Positions 1-6,986 of a stretch of 64,000 nucleotides of DNA are shown piece by piece; position 1 is the first letter of the stretch; every line of letters starts with the position of its first letter. The translations under genes were made by a program, and so were the position numbers. The stretch comes from Candidatus Ligilactobacillus avistercoris (GTDB taxonomy: Bacteria; Bacillota; Bacilli; Lactobacillales; Lactobacillaceae), in NCBI GenBank assembly GCA_019119415.1, contig DWXB01000010.1, positions 1 through 64,000 of the forward strand, read 5' to 3'. The notes under the pieces were generated by a model. That model had not been told where the DNA came from. It saw nothing but the letters and a program-made list of their open reading frames with translations, and did not search any database.

Positions 1-52
1 AACTTATCTTATTTTGCTTAAACAATCTTGGCCCGTAAACTGCATAACTCAT
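1..52 (-). CDS. MobV/Pre plasmid relaxase, N-terminus only (partial at window edge)
   Basis: The reverse strand reads M-S-Y-A-V from an ATG at 52, the usual first residues of MobV/Pre relaxases of small Gram-positive rolling-circle plasmids. The frame continues off the window edge after 17 residues. A strong ribosome site (AAAAAGGAG) lies about 10 bases upstream, and the typical MobV origin of transfer follows. Residues after MSYAV diverge from the usual CRMQK, so this copy may be mutated or frameshifted. MobV proteins nick oriT for conjugative mobilisation. The call leans on context because so little of the protein is visible. Confidence 0.55.
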   Translation of the reverse strand, partial: MSYAVYGPRLFKQNKIS

Positions 53-74
53 ATGTAAATCGCTCCTTTTTAGG

Positions 75-146
75 TGGCACAAATGTGAGGCATTTTCACT
101 ATTTCCGGCAATTACTTCCATGTAAAGTATACACACTATACTAACT
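75..146 (-). other. Plasmid oriT / RSA recombination site of the pMV158-pUB110 type
   Basis: On the reverse strand this contains AGTATAGTGTGTATACTTTA, an inverted repeat very close to the oriT core of pMV158 and pUB110-type plasmids as I remember it. It is followed by the conserved stretch GGAAGTAATTGCCGGAAATA and by CACATTTGTGCCACC just before the relaxase start. In plasmids of this family the same DNA is both the MobV nick site and RSA, the site for Pre-dependent cointegration. Its presence in a chromosomal context points to plasmid integration. Confidence 0.75.
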
Positions 147-704
147 AATACAACACAGTTGTAACACAACTTGTAGCACACTTATATCACGTGCCACATT
201 TGTATCACTTTTCAAAAACTAAAATTTATTTTTTGTGGGACAAACGTCTTACAATTATTTTTCTTCCAGTTTCCTTTTTTCTTACGAAAAAAACTGGAAG
301 AAAAATTTTCTCTGCTATATAAATATTATAAAAATAAAAAAAGAGCTTAAAAAACTAAGCTCCTCAAAAAACATTAAAAAAATTTGGTCGTCACAAATGT
401 GATGGTTATTTTTTATAGCATTTTAAAATTGTTTAACAAATGTTTTACGTAAAATAAGCGTAAAACAAAGTGTAAATTAGTTGTAAAACAAGTGTTAAAT
501 AGCTGTGTAACAAGCGAGAAAATTTGGTCATTGAGAGAATGCCGACACTGTCGGCTCATCCGCCTACGGATGACCATTCTCACTTATGCTCTTTAGCTTA
601 GTTGTACAGAATGCAGAGCTTCGTTTTACAACTTAGCTAAATGATTTTGTAGTTTTGCTTCTTTCGTTTCGTTTTTCAAAAAATCATTTTCAAGCTCTTA
701 AAAA
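147..704. other. Non-coding AT-rich plasmid remnant with strong hairpins
   Basis: No gene is visible. A 15-bp perfect inverted repeat (TTTTTCTTCCAGTTT at 258-272, complement at 291-305) encloses a second small hairpin. At 535-581 a GAGAATG/CATTCTC stem encloses two short hairpins (542-554 and 557-572), a cloverleaf-like fold such as single-strand origins of rolling-circle plasmids adopt. CACAAATGTGA occurs at 79-89 and 391-401, and an inverted version lies near 195-204. Which hairpin, if any, is the single-strand origin cannot be told by eye. Confidence 0.5.
331..362 (-). terminator. Intrinsic terminator downstream of rep
   Basis: GAGCTTA (343-349) and TAAGCTC (356-362) form a stem. Read on the reverse strand it is followed by a run of seven T, so it fits as the transcription stop for the reverse-strand rep gene that ends at 705. 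Confidence 0.6.
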
Positions 705-1262
705 TTATTCTATCCAGTTCACATAATTTTTTACTTCGTTATTCCAAAGAAAAATAATTTTTTCTGTTTCGGCAGCAGAAGTATTTTCTCCATCAACGTG
801 TACTAAATCATCTTCATGATCTTCAAGTTTTAATTCTTTTCTGATTGCTTTAAACTCTCCACCAAATGAAAGTTGACGTTTATGAAATAAAGCTTTTTCT
901 AATTCCTTTAAAAATTCCAAGTCACTTTCAACATCTTCAGTGATATAATCAGAACTCTTAACTTGATATTTTGCAACTTCTTTCGCACTCGCAACAAGGC
1001 TTTTATCTTTCTTACTGTCTGAAACAGTCTTAATATTTACCACTGGTTTATAATCTAATTTCCGTGCTTTCTGCCACAATTTAGACCAATTATCTTGAGA
1101 TAAATAATGACCCTTTTTAAAATATGTTGGCGATACTGCTAAAAGAATATGTATATGCTGATGAAAACTTTTCTCTTTTCGATTAACTGTGATTTCTGTT
1201 GAACGTACGTATCCTAACAGATCCTTTTGAACTTTTTTATACTGAAAAAGCTTATATAAAGC
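705..1262 (-). pseudogene. rep: Rolling-circle replication initiator Rep (Rep_1 family), 5' end lost
   Basis: The reverse-strand frame is open from the edge of the ISL3 element (1262) to the stop at 705, about 185 codons. Reading it through gives HQHIHILLAV, the metal-binding HUH motif of pC194/pUB110-type Rep proteins, then LWQKARKLDYKP, and EVAKYQVKSSDY with the presumed catalytic tyrosine. All are landmarks of the Rep_1 family. The N-terminal part is missing because the frame runs into the insertion sequence, so the protein cannot be made intact. AT-rich composition and the neighbouring MobV/oriT remnant show that the segment is plasmid-derived. Confidence 0.85.
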
Positions 1263-1308
1263 GGCTCTTTGTCAAATCCTGTTGATGGAGAGATTGCGTC
1301 GCCTATTT

Positions 1309-2571
1309 TTAGGCGGCGTTTTTTGGTATCTTCGCATTCTCAAGTAACATAATACGGCGGATAAGCTGATCATAATTGCGGAAACCATAGGCCACCCGTT
1401 GGAGCTGTTTAATTTTCCGAATCGTGCCCTCCAAAGCACCATTTGAGTACGGCGAACATGCGCCATTAATGACATACTGGTAATTATGTTTTAGACTTCG
1501 TAAAACACCCTGCATTTGGGGGCCGACGTGGTGCGTTTGGTTTAAGCACGCCGCGAGGCGCTGGTGGTCACGCTGTCGTAAGGCATGGTTAATCTCCTGC
1601 ATAACATCGTATGTATTACTTAGCTGTTCATTAAGTTGAAGGCCATTATTAACGTGTTCTACGGGTGACATCCATTGTTGAAGATGGACATCATAGTAGT
1701 TGTGCGTACTTAATTGGTCGCTGGCAATCAAATACTGTTTCCAGCCAAACTTAAGGTATTTGTAGGCTCGCGAGTGAGGGTCAAACTCTTTGGTAATCTG
1801 GGCGCGTAGTTGATTAAAAGCCCGATTAACCATTTGGCAGAGGTGGAAACGATCCAGAACAATCATCGCATGTGGAAAAAGACGCTTAATAATCGTTTGA
1901 TAATGGTAGTTGAGGTCGAGCGTAATCGTTTGAACCTGAGCGCATTCAGCCGCTGAGAAGCCGTTAAAGTAATCCAAGAGTGACCGTTGGTCGCGTTGAC
2001 CCAGAATTTGATAAATCCGATGGGTATCATTGTCTAAACAAATAAAATGTAACTGGTGGCCAACGCCGCGAAACTCATCGAAGGCCAAGTTTACTGGTAA
2101 ACCGGCTCGTTTGACTTGCGGAAAGGCAGTGACAGTCGCCAATTCACGGGCTACTGTACTAGGAGAGACGCCCGTATCCGCCGCAATTTCCGTCATTGCC
2201 AATTGACGGGTTAGTTTAATCCGCACTTTTTGTTTAACGGCATTACTAATATGACAATGACGATCAACGAGCGGTGTAGTCGCCATCATCGTTGCGTGAC
2301 AATGTTGGCAACGTAAGCGTTCTTTACGTAAATCAAGATAAACTGGTCGCGAAGCGTCCACCGTCAGATATGGCATTGACACGTGAGCACTTCCGTTATG
2401 AACGAGCGTTGAAAAGCCACATGACGAACACCGTTTAGCTGTCGTTTTAAGGGTGCCATAATAGACTTTCACTCGCCGGCTACGTCGTAGTTCTGTTTTA
2501 TAACCAGTAAAAACAATATTATTGTCTTCAATATCGAGCGCAAAGTGGATATAATCGTTAATGGAGTTCAT
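1309..2571 (-). CDS. tnpA: ISL3-family transposase
   Basis: This 420-residue protein is the only gene of the surrounding insertion sequence and has full family length. The N-terminus carries a zinc-finger-like set of cysteines (CSSCG near residue 47, CQHCH near residue 88). A helix-turn-helix region follows (TEIAADTGVSPSTVARELA), then the DDE domain of ISL3 transposases (LAFDEFRGVG, TITLDLN, VLDRFHLCQ) and the C-terminal signature YSNGALEGTIRKIKQLQRVA. It should catalyse cut-and-paste or copy transposition of the element. No frameshift is visible, so it may be active. The start is the first methionine, 132 bases inside the right end. Confidence 0.93.
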   Translation of the reverse strand: MNSINDYIHFALDIEDNNIVFTGYKTELRRSRRVKVYYGTLKTTAKRCSSCGFSTLVHNGSAHVSMPYLTVDASRPVYLDLRKERLRCQHCHATMMATTPLVDRHCHISNAVKQKVRIKLTRQLAMTEIAADTGVSPSTVARELATVTAFPQVKRAGLPVNLAFDEFRGVGHQLHFICLDNDTHRIYQILGQRDQRSLLDYFNGFSAAECAQVQTITLDLNYHYQTIIKRLFPHAMIVLDRFHLCQMVNRAFNQLRAQITKEFDPHSRAYKYLKFGWKQYLIASDQLSTHNYYDVHLQQWMSPVEHVNNGLQLNEQLSNTYDVMQEINHALRQRDHQRLAACLNQTHHVGPQMQGVLRSLKHNYQYVINGACSPYSNGALEGTIRKIKQLQRVAYGFRNYDQLIRRIMLLENAKIPKNAA

Positions 2572-2610
2572 AGTATCAAGTCCTTTGTTTGGGTATTGGT
2601 GGATTTTGGG

Positions 2611-2702
2611 TACTATGGCTCTTTTTTATTGGTCATAGTACTCAAAAATCCTGTTGATATAGTTTAACATTTAACCATATCAACAGGATTTAGTGTAGAG
2701 CC
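2611..2702. repeat. Subterminal inverted repeats at the ISL3 right end
   Basis: AAATCCTGTTGATAT (2646-2660) is repeated in inverse as ATATCAACAGGATTT (2677-2691), giving a near-perfect hairpin next to the right terminal repeat. The same core, AAATCCTGTTGAT, is in the left terminal repeat. An extra GGCTCTTTT at 2617 lies inside a TACTATG/CATAGTA repeat. The block therefore looks like a second, nested element end. It may hold additional transposase binding sites or be a trapped miniature end-to-end fragment. Confidence 0.6.
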
Positions 2703-2724
2703 ATGATTGTGAGGCACTTTTTGT

Positions 2725-3258
2725 ATGGTTAAATATAATCCCGAATTAAAGGCGCAGATTGTTCATGAATATCTTTCAACTACGCAAAGTACCAATGATT
2801 TAAGTAAGAAATACCATATTGGGAAAAGTCAAATCGCTAGGTGGATTCATCGATATCGGTTGAATGGCCCTGATACCCTCAAACGGCGGCGGCATAAACG
2901 GAATTTTACTGCTGATTTCAAATTAAATGTGATAAACTACTACCAAACTCATGAGGATTCGACGACTGAAGTGGCGGCCCGCTTTGATATTTTGCCGTCA
3001 CAAGTTTCTGCCTGGCATTTAAGGTTTGAACGGGAAGGAATTACTGCCTTGAATCCTCAACCGAAAGGTAGGCCACCGAAAGTGAACCATTCTAAAAAAC
3101 AACGTCGTCAGCCGGCATATCAAAGTGAGCTTGACCGCTTAAAAGAAGAATTGGCTAAGAAAAATCAAGAACTCTATGAAACTAAGATGGAGCGCGACAT
3201 CTTAAAAAAATCGCTGACCCTGTTCGGACCCTCAAAGCCCGGAAGAAAACGCAAATAG
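2725..3258 (+). CDS. IS3-family transposase OrfA
   Basis: The protein has 177 residues, with two helix-turn-helix units (residues about 20-50, KKYHIGKSQIARWIHRY, and about 75-105, AARFDILPSQVSAWHLRF) and a C-terminal coiled coil (about 130-165) ending in the DILKKS segment. This is the usual OrfA layout of the IS150 group: end recognition and dimerisation. The last codons contain AAAAAAA at 3203-3209, the expected slippery site for a -1 shift into the overlapping OrfB. The ATG is 22 bases after the ISL3 boundary with only a weak ribosome site (GAGG). Confidence 0.9.
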   Translation: MVKYNPELKAQIVHEYLSTTQSTNDLSKKYHIGKSQIARWIHRYRLNGPDTLKRRRHKRNFTADFKLNVINYYQTHEDSTTEVAARFDILPSQVSAWHLRFEREGITALNPQPKGRPPKVNHSKKQRRQPAYQSELDRLKEELAKKNQELYETKMERDILKKSLTLFGPSKPGRKRK

Positions 3259-4154
3259 TGGATCAGATCAGGGACGACCAAACATCACTACCTAAGAAGC
3301 AACGCTATAAGATTGGCGATCTACTTAAGGTGATTATGTTGCCCAAGGCAACTTATCACGACGAGCGTAAACGGATTGCCAATCCGCATGATAAATACGT
3401 CAAAGCGAAGAAAATGATTCTTCAAATCGCACAACGGTTTCAGGTTCGGGGGCGTTGGACGGCGGGCTATCGCCGGATTCAAGCCGAATTAGATAAACAG
3501 GAATTACACTTGTCGGGCGATACGGTTCGTAAGCTAATGGGTGAATTGAACGTTCAAGTCAGTCTTTATAACCGCCACCGTAGCGGCAAATATTCGTCCT
3601 ATCATGGCACGGTAGGTAAGATCGCGGCTAATAAACTGAATCAGGAATTTAATGCGCACCAACCTTACCAGGTCATTCACACTGATGTTACGCAAGTCCG
3701 GCTGGCTAACCATCAATGGGCTTATATTTCAGTAATGATTGATGAAGCCAGCCAAGAGATTCTCGCCTTCCAGCTTAGTACTAGTCCAAATAAAGAACTA
3801 ATTATGCGCACCCTTGAAGAATTAACTGATAACCTACCTGATGGTGCCCAGCCAATCATTCATTCCGACCAAGGCTGGCATTATCAGTTGGCTTACTATA
3901 CCCAAAAACTCGCGGATTATCACTTTATTCAAAGTATGTCCCGCAAGGGAAACTGTTTAGATAACGCTCCGGTAGAAAGTTTCTTTCATTTGTTCAAAAC
4001 AGAATTACTGGCGGGCTTTCCACCATGTAAAGATATGACAGAACTACGGAAACTTTCTCAAAATTACGTTCAGTATTTTAATAATGTTAGAACGACTTTA
4101 AAAACAAACGGCATGACTCCGGTTGAATACCGAAATCACGCCTTAGTAGCTTGA
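3258..4154 (+). CDS. IS3-family transposase OrfB (DDE integrase core)
   Basis: OrfB lies in the -1 frame relative to OrfA. Its frame is open upstream to the A7 run at 3203-3209, so the true product is probably the OrfAB fusion made by programmed -1 frameshifting; the GTG at 3258 is a convenient label. An N-terminal HTH_21 segment (GRWTAGYRRIQAELDK) precedes the rve integrase domain with the catalytic triad in HTDVTQV, HSDQGWHYQ and NAPVESFF. It is full length at 298 residues with no internal stop. Its job is strand cleavage and joining of the element. Confidence 0.9.
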   Translation: MDQIRDDQTSLPKKQRYKIGDLLKVIMLPKATYHDERKRIANPHDKYVKAKKMILQIAQRFQVRGRWTAGYRRIQAELDKQELHLSGDTVRKLMGELNVQVSLYNRHRSGKYSSYHGTVGKIAANKLNQEFNAHQPYQVIHTDVTQVRLANHQWAYISVMIDEASQEILAFQLSTSPNKELIMRTLEELTDNLPDGAQPIIHSDQGWHYQLAYYTQKLADYHFIQSMSRKGNCLDNAPVESFFHLFKTELLAGFPPCKDMTELRKLSQNYVQYFNNVRTTLKTNGMTPVEYRNHALVA

Positions 4155-4240
4155 TAATTTAATCTTGTCTAACTTTTGTCTTGCACTTCATTTATCGCCC
4201 GGTTCTTTTATTTTATAATCGGAGTAAGGAAGTGATTCAA

Positions 4241-5008
4241 ATGGAAGCAACGGTTTTGCGTGATGGTTTAACCTTGCGTGGTTTTTATGATGTTCCTGCG
4301 GGGAAGCCAGCGTTTGATTGTGCCATTATTTTTCACGGATTTACGGGAAACTGTGGGCGGCAGAAGAAACGGATTGAGTACCAGGCGGCCCAAACGTTAC
4401 TGAATGCCGGGATGGCCGTGGCCCGGTTTGACTTTAACGGGCACGGAAAAAGCGATGGTCGCTTTGAAGACATGACGGTGTTAAACGAACTGGATGATGC
4501 GCGCGCGATCCTCCGTTTTGTCCGGCAGCAACCCGGTGTTCAACGGATTATGCTGGTGGGCATGTCTCAGGGTGGGGTGGTTGCTAGTATGCTGGCTGGT
4601 TACTACCACGACGCGATTGATCAGGTGGTGTTAATGTATCCAGCCGCAACGCTCAAGGACGATGCCCAGCACGGTGAAATGCAGGGGTTGCACTATGATC
4701 CCCAGCAGATTCCCGCCGTTCAGGTCTGGCATTCGGATCACGGTGATTTTTCAGTTGGTGATTTTTATTTTCGGACGGCCCAGACGCTGCCGATTTATGA
4801 GGTGGCGAAGCAGTATCGTGGCCCGGTTTTGCTTATGCACGGGGATGCGGACCCAATCGTTCCCCGGAGCGCCTCAGAACGGTACTTGTCCGGGTACCAG
4901 CATGCTGAGTACCACGTAATTCCGGGTGGTGACCACGGGTTCCACGCTCCTGGGGCCCGGAAAGAAGCACTGCGGTTGCTTGAAGAGTTTGTGGAGAAAA
5001 ATAAATAA
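4241..5008 (+). CDS. Alpha/beta hydrolase, cinnamoyl (feruloyl) esterase-like
   Basis: The 255-residue protein closely resembles Lj0536-type cinnamoyl esterases of lactobacilli, which release ferulic and other hydroxycinnamic acids from plant esters. The visible triad is Ser109 in GMSQGG, Asp204 in HGDADPIVP and His232 in GGDHGFH. HGFTGN (32-37) supplies the oxyanion region, and the inserted lid ends in QTLPIYEVAKQY. The nucleophile elbow has Met where the family often has His (GHSQGG). The ATG at 4241 has the ribosome site AAGGAAG; an upstream TTG in frame lies inside the insertion element and is rejected. There is no signal peptide, so it is cytoplasmic. Substrate is inferred from similarity. 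Confidence 0.85.
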   Translation: MEATVLRDGLTLRGFYDVPAGKPAFDCAIIFHGFTGNCGRQKKRIEYQAAQTLLNAGMAVARFDFNGHGKSDGRFEDMTVLNELDDARAILRFVRQQPGVQRIMLVGMSQGGVVASMLAGYYHDAIDQVVLMYPAATLKDDAQHGEMQGLHYDPQQIPAVQVWHSDHGDFSVGDFYFRTAQTLPIYEVAKQYRGPVLLMHGDADPIVPRSASERYLSGYQHAEYHVIPGGDHGFHAPGARKEALRLLEEFVEKNK

Positions 5009-5034
5009 GTTAATCGTTAATTTGACGAAAAATA

Positions 5035-5075
5035 AAAGAGGAATTCGGGAAAGTTTATTTTCCGAATTCCTCTTT
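5035..5075. terminator. Bidirectional terminator between convergent genes
   Basis: AAAGAGGAATTCGGGAAA (5035-5052) pairs with TTTTCCGAATTCCTCTTT (5058-5075) in a long stem with A and T flanks on both sides. It can stop the esterase transcript and the convergent small gene. Confidence 0.9.
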
Positions 5076-5093
5076 ATCTAATAGATAGTCTTC

Positions 5094-5381
5094 TCACAAT
5101 CCGATTTCAGCGAGGGTGTTAACCGCCGCCCGAATTTCATCACGCTGTTTTTCACGTTTGGCAATTGGACCATCAACCTCCGTCATTACGATCCGGACGA
5201 TGTTTGTCCGGCGCAGATCAACGAGTGTTTTATCGTTAATTTTAAGGCAAATAAAATCGTCATCATAGCTCTCAACGGCATCGTGCCAGATATCCGCTCC
5301 GGTTTTGGCAGAAACAATGCCCCGCTTAATAATTGTTGCGCCGTCGACGGTGTGGAACTTAACGTTATAGAACTTTTCCAT
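5094..5381 (-). CDS. Conserved-looking small protein of unknown function
   Basis: The 95-residue soluble protein begins MEKFYNVKFHTVDGATIIKR. The start chosen has an AAAGGACC ribosome site a few bases upstream; the longer frame back to 5447 has none. Visible features are an N-terminal beta-rich half, an acidic patch (ESYDDDF, residues about 38-44) and a charged helical end. There is no signal peptide or membrane segment. I do not recognise the family. It is a single gene, back to back with the fluoride-responsive promoter and convergent with the esterase. Confidence 0.65.
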   Translation of the reverse strand: MEKFYNVKFHTVDGATIIKRGIVSAKTGADIWHDAVESYDDDFICLKINDKTLVDLRRTNIVRIVMTEVDGPIAKREKQRDEIRAAVNTLAEIGL

Positions 5382-5480
5382 GTGATCAGGTCCTTTCAGT
5401 AACCGTTTTCTACCATTAATATACCATTTTTGATAGAGAATGAACATTTGAGGATATTATTATAAACGGTGTTGTTTAAG

Positions 5481-5508
5481 TTGCATTATAAAAAAAAGAT
5501 GTTAGAAT
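5481..5508 (+). promoter_or_regulatory. Promoter of the fluoride-riboswitch transcript
   Basis: TTGCAT (5481-5486) and TAGAAT (5503-5508) are separated by 16 bases. Initiation about 7 bases later would place the aptamer at the very 5' end of the RNA, as riboswitches require. Confidence 0.65.
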
Positions 5509-5516
5509 GAGGATGT

Positions 5517-5570
5517 ATCAAGGCAATGACGTTTGCCATAACCGCTTAATAAGCTGATAACGTCTATCAA
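5517..5570 (+). ncRNA. Fluoride riboswitch aptamer (crcB motif)
   Basis: The RNA folds as the crcB motif. GGCAA (5522-5526) pairs with TTGCC (5533-5537). The loop GACGT (5528-5532) forms the pseudoknot with ACGTC (5560-5564). The second stem is GCTT/AAGC (5544-5547 with 5551-5554). The conserved joining bases ATAACC and TGATAACGTCTATC match the Thermotoga petrophila aptamer in order and position. Fluoride binding in this class turns gene expression on. It sits directly before an expression platform and an enolase gene, a known target of crcB-motif RNAs because enolase is inhibited by fluoride. Confidence 0.93.
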
Positions 5571-5632
5571 CCTGAGGGGTTGGTGGACGGTTGTCTGGCA
5601 ACCTCCTCAGGATTTTCGGGGAGGTTTTTTTA
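5571..5632 (+). terminator. Fluoride riboswitch expression platform: terminator versus antiterminator
   Basis: The terminator stem is AACCTCC (5600-5606) with GGAGGTT (5620-5626), followed by a T run. A competing stem pairs CCTGAGGGGTTG (5571-5582) with CAACCTCCTCAGG (5599-5611), so only one can form. The 3' arm of the terminator is also the enolase ribosome site (GGGGAGG, 9 bases before the ATG). The OFF state would therefore both end transcription and hide the ribosome site on any read-through RNA. Confidence 0.88.
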
Positions 5633-5633
5633 A

Positions 5634-6920
5634 ATGGTTGCAAAAATCGAAGAAGTTAAGGCACGGGAAGTTTTTGATTCACGTGGGAATCCGACCGTTG
5701 AAGCTGATGTAATTTTAAGCGATGGAATAATGGGGCGGGCGGAAGTTCCTTCTGGTGCTTCTACCGGTGAAAAGGAAGCCATTGAGCTTCGTGACGGTGG
5801 TAGCCGGTTAATGGGTAAAGGAGTATTACAAGCTGTAAAAAATATCAATACGGAAATTAATACTGCTCTCCATGGGTTAAACCCATTAGCCCAAGCTCAT
5901 GTTGATCAAACGATGATTGCCCTTGATGGTACTTCGAATAAAGCGCGACTAGGAGCTAATGCAATTCTTGGTGTTTCCATGGCCGTTGCACGGGCGGCAG
6001 CGAACGAAACCAAACAACCGCTTTACCGCTATTTAGGTGGAACGGACTTGGAGTTACCCCAGACATTTCATAATGTCATCAATGGAGGAGAACACGCTGC
6101 TAATGATATTGACATGCAGGAATTTATGATTACGCCAGTTCAGCGGACAAGTTTTCGGGATGGGTTTGAAAAAATTGTAAATACGTATCATACCCTGAAG
6201 CAAATCCTTGAAGAACGAGGGTACTCAACTGGTCTTGGTGATGAAGGGGGCTTTGCGCCTAACCTGAAATCTTCCGAAGAAGCACTCCAGTTATTGCATG
6301 ATGCAATTAAAGTTGCCGGCTATGTTCCGGGAAAGGAAATTGCAGTAGCGTTTGATGCGGCAGCGTCTTATCTATATGATTCTCAAACGGGAAACTATCG
6401 GTTAGAAGGAAAAACGTACACACCGGATGAATTAGGTAAGTATTATGGCGCCCTACTTGATAAGTATCCAGAGATTATATCGATTGAAGATCCGTATGGT
6501 GAGGACGATTGGGAAAACTTTACGCGTTTTACTAAACAATACGGCCACCGCGTCCAATTAGTAGCCGATGATCCGGTGTGCACAAATCCTATTTTGGTGC
6601 GAAAAGCAATTAAAATGGGAATGGGGAATAGTATTTTAATTAAGTTGAATCAAATTGGAACAGTAACAGAGACGTTGGAAACAATTCGGCTTGCACGCAA
6701 AAATGGGTATACAACGATGATGTCACACCGGTCGGGGGAAACGGGCGATACCTTTATCGCTGACTTTACGGTTGCTACTAACGCTGCTGAATTAAAATCA
6801 GGCGCACCTGCCCGCTCCGAACGGGTTGAAAAGTACAACCAGTTACTCCGAATCGAAGAGGAGCTCGGTGAGGATGGAACGAGACTTGCGCATTATCCAA
6901 ACGATGTTGATAAGGATTAA
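5634..6920 (+). CDS. eno: Enolase (fluoride-responsive copy)
   Basis: Enolase (428 residues) converts 2-phosphoglycerate to phosphoenolpyruvate. All active-site residues can be found: the GASTG loop (41-45), His154 (GGEHA), Glu163, Glu204 (GDEGG), Asp241, Glu285 (IEDP), Asp312, Lys337, His365-Arg366-Ser367 and Lys388. Some motifs are unusual: VADDPVCTN replaces the common GDDLFVTN, and HAANDIDMQ replaces HADNNVDIQ. This copy is therefore probably a divergent second enolase rather than the housekeeping one, an inference that needs the rest of the genome. It follows a fluoride riboswitch and precedes the ATPase by 66 bases, as one stress unit. Substitution may lower fluoride sensitivity. Confidence 0.95.
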   Translation: MVAKIEEVKAREVFDSRGNPTVEADVILSDGIMGRAEVPSGASTGEKEAIELRDGGSRLMGKGVLQAVKNINTEINTALHGLNPLAQAHVDQTMIALDGTSNKARLGANAILGVSMAVARAAANETKQPLYRYLGGTDLELPQTFHNVINGGEHAANDIDMQEFMITPVQRTSFRDGFEKIVNTYHTLKQILEERGYSTGLGDEGGFAPNLKSSEEALQLLHDAIKVAGYVPGKEIAVAFDAAASYLYDSQTGNYRLEGKTYTPDELGKYYGALLDKYPEIISIEDPYGEDDWENFTRFTKQYGHRVQLVADDPVCTNPILVRKAIKMGMGNSILIKLNQIGTVTETLETIRLARKNGYTTMMSHRSGETGDTFIADFTVATNAAELKSGAPARSERVEKYNQLLRIEEELGEDGTRLAHYPNDVDKD

Positions 6921-6936
6921 GTTCATAATGAATTGG

Positions 6937-6986
6937 CCCTGATTAGGGGGCAATCTCCTGTCAGGGAACTGATGGGAGGTTTTTTT
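6937..6986 (+). terminator. Intergenic attenuator-like hairpin with the ATPase ribosome site in its stem
   Basis: CTCCTGTCAG (6955-6964), a GGAA loop and CTGATGGGAG (6969-6978) form a continuous 10-bp stem followed by G and seven T ending at the ATPase start codon. GGGAGG, the ATPase ribosome site, is its 3' arm. An upstream segment, CCCTGA (6938-6943), can pair with TCAGGG (6961-6966) and break the hairpin. No known aptamer fits in the 66 bases available. Confidence 0.75.

Larger units (their letters stand above)
1263..2702 (-). mobile_element. ISL3-family insertion sequence, complete
   Basis: The ends are imperfect inverted repeats: GGCTCTTTGTCAAATCCTGT from 1263, and the complement of GGCTCTACACTAAATCCTGT ending at 2702. 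GGCTCT ends and a single ISL3 transposase are typical of the family. The 8 bases on each side (1255-1262 and 2703-2710) do not match, so no target duplication is left. The flanks have therefore been rearranged: one is plasmid rep, the other a truncated IS3 element. Confidence 0.9.
2703..4190 (+). mobile_element. IS3-family (IS150-like) element, left end missing
   Basis: Two overlapping transposase frames are followed by a right end ending about 4190 (…TGTCTAACTTTTGTCTTGCA…). The first frame starts only 22 bases after the ISL3 element, and no matching left terminal repeat is visible, so the left end seems to have been removed or replaced when the ISL3 element arrived. The transposase genes look intact, but without its left end the copy should be unable to move by itself. 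Confidence 0.8.

Noticed and set aside
2725-4154. Frameshifted (dead) IS3 transposase
   Set aside because: The two-frame layout with an A7 slip site is normal for the family, so it is not a mutation.
4181-4240. Longer start for the esterase
   Set aside because: The extension begins inside the IS3 element. The ATG at 4241 has a good ribosome site and matches the family's N-terminus.
6921-6986. Second fluoride riboswitch before the ATPase
   Set aside because: The pseudoknot loop and the conserved joining bases are absent, and the space is too small after the terminator stem is taken out.
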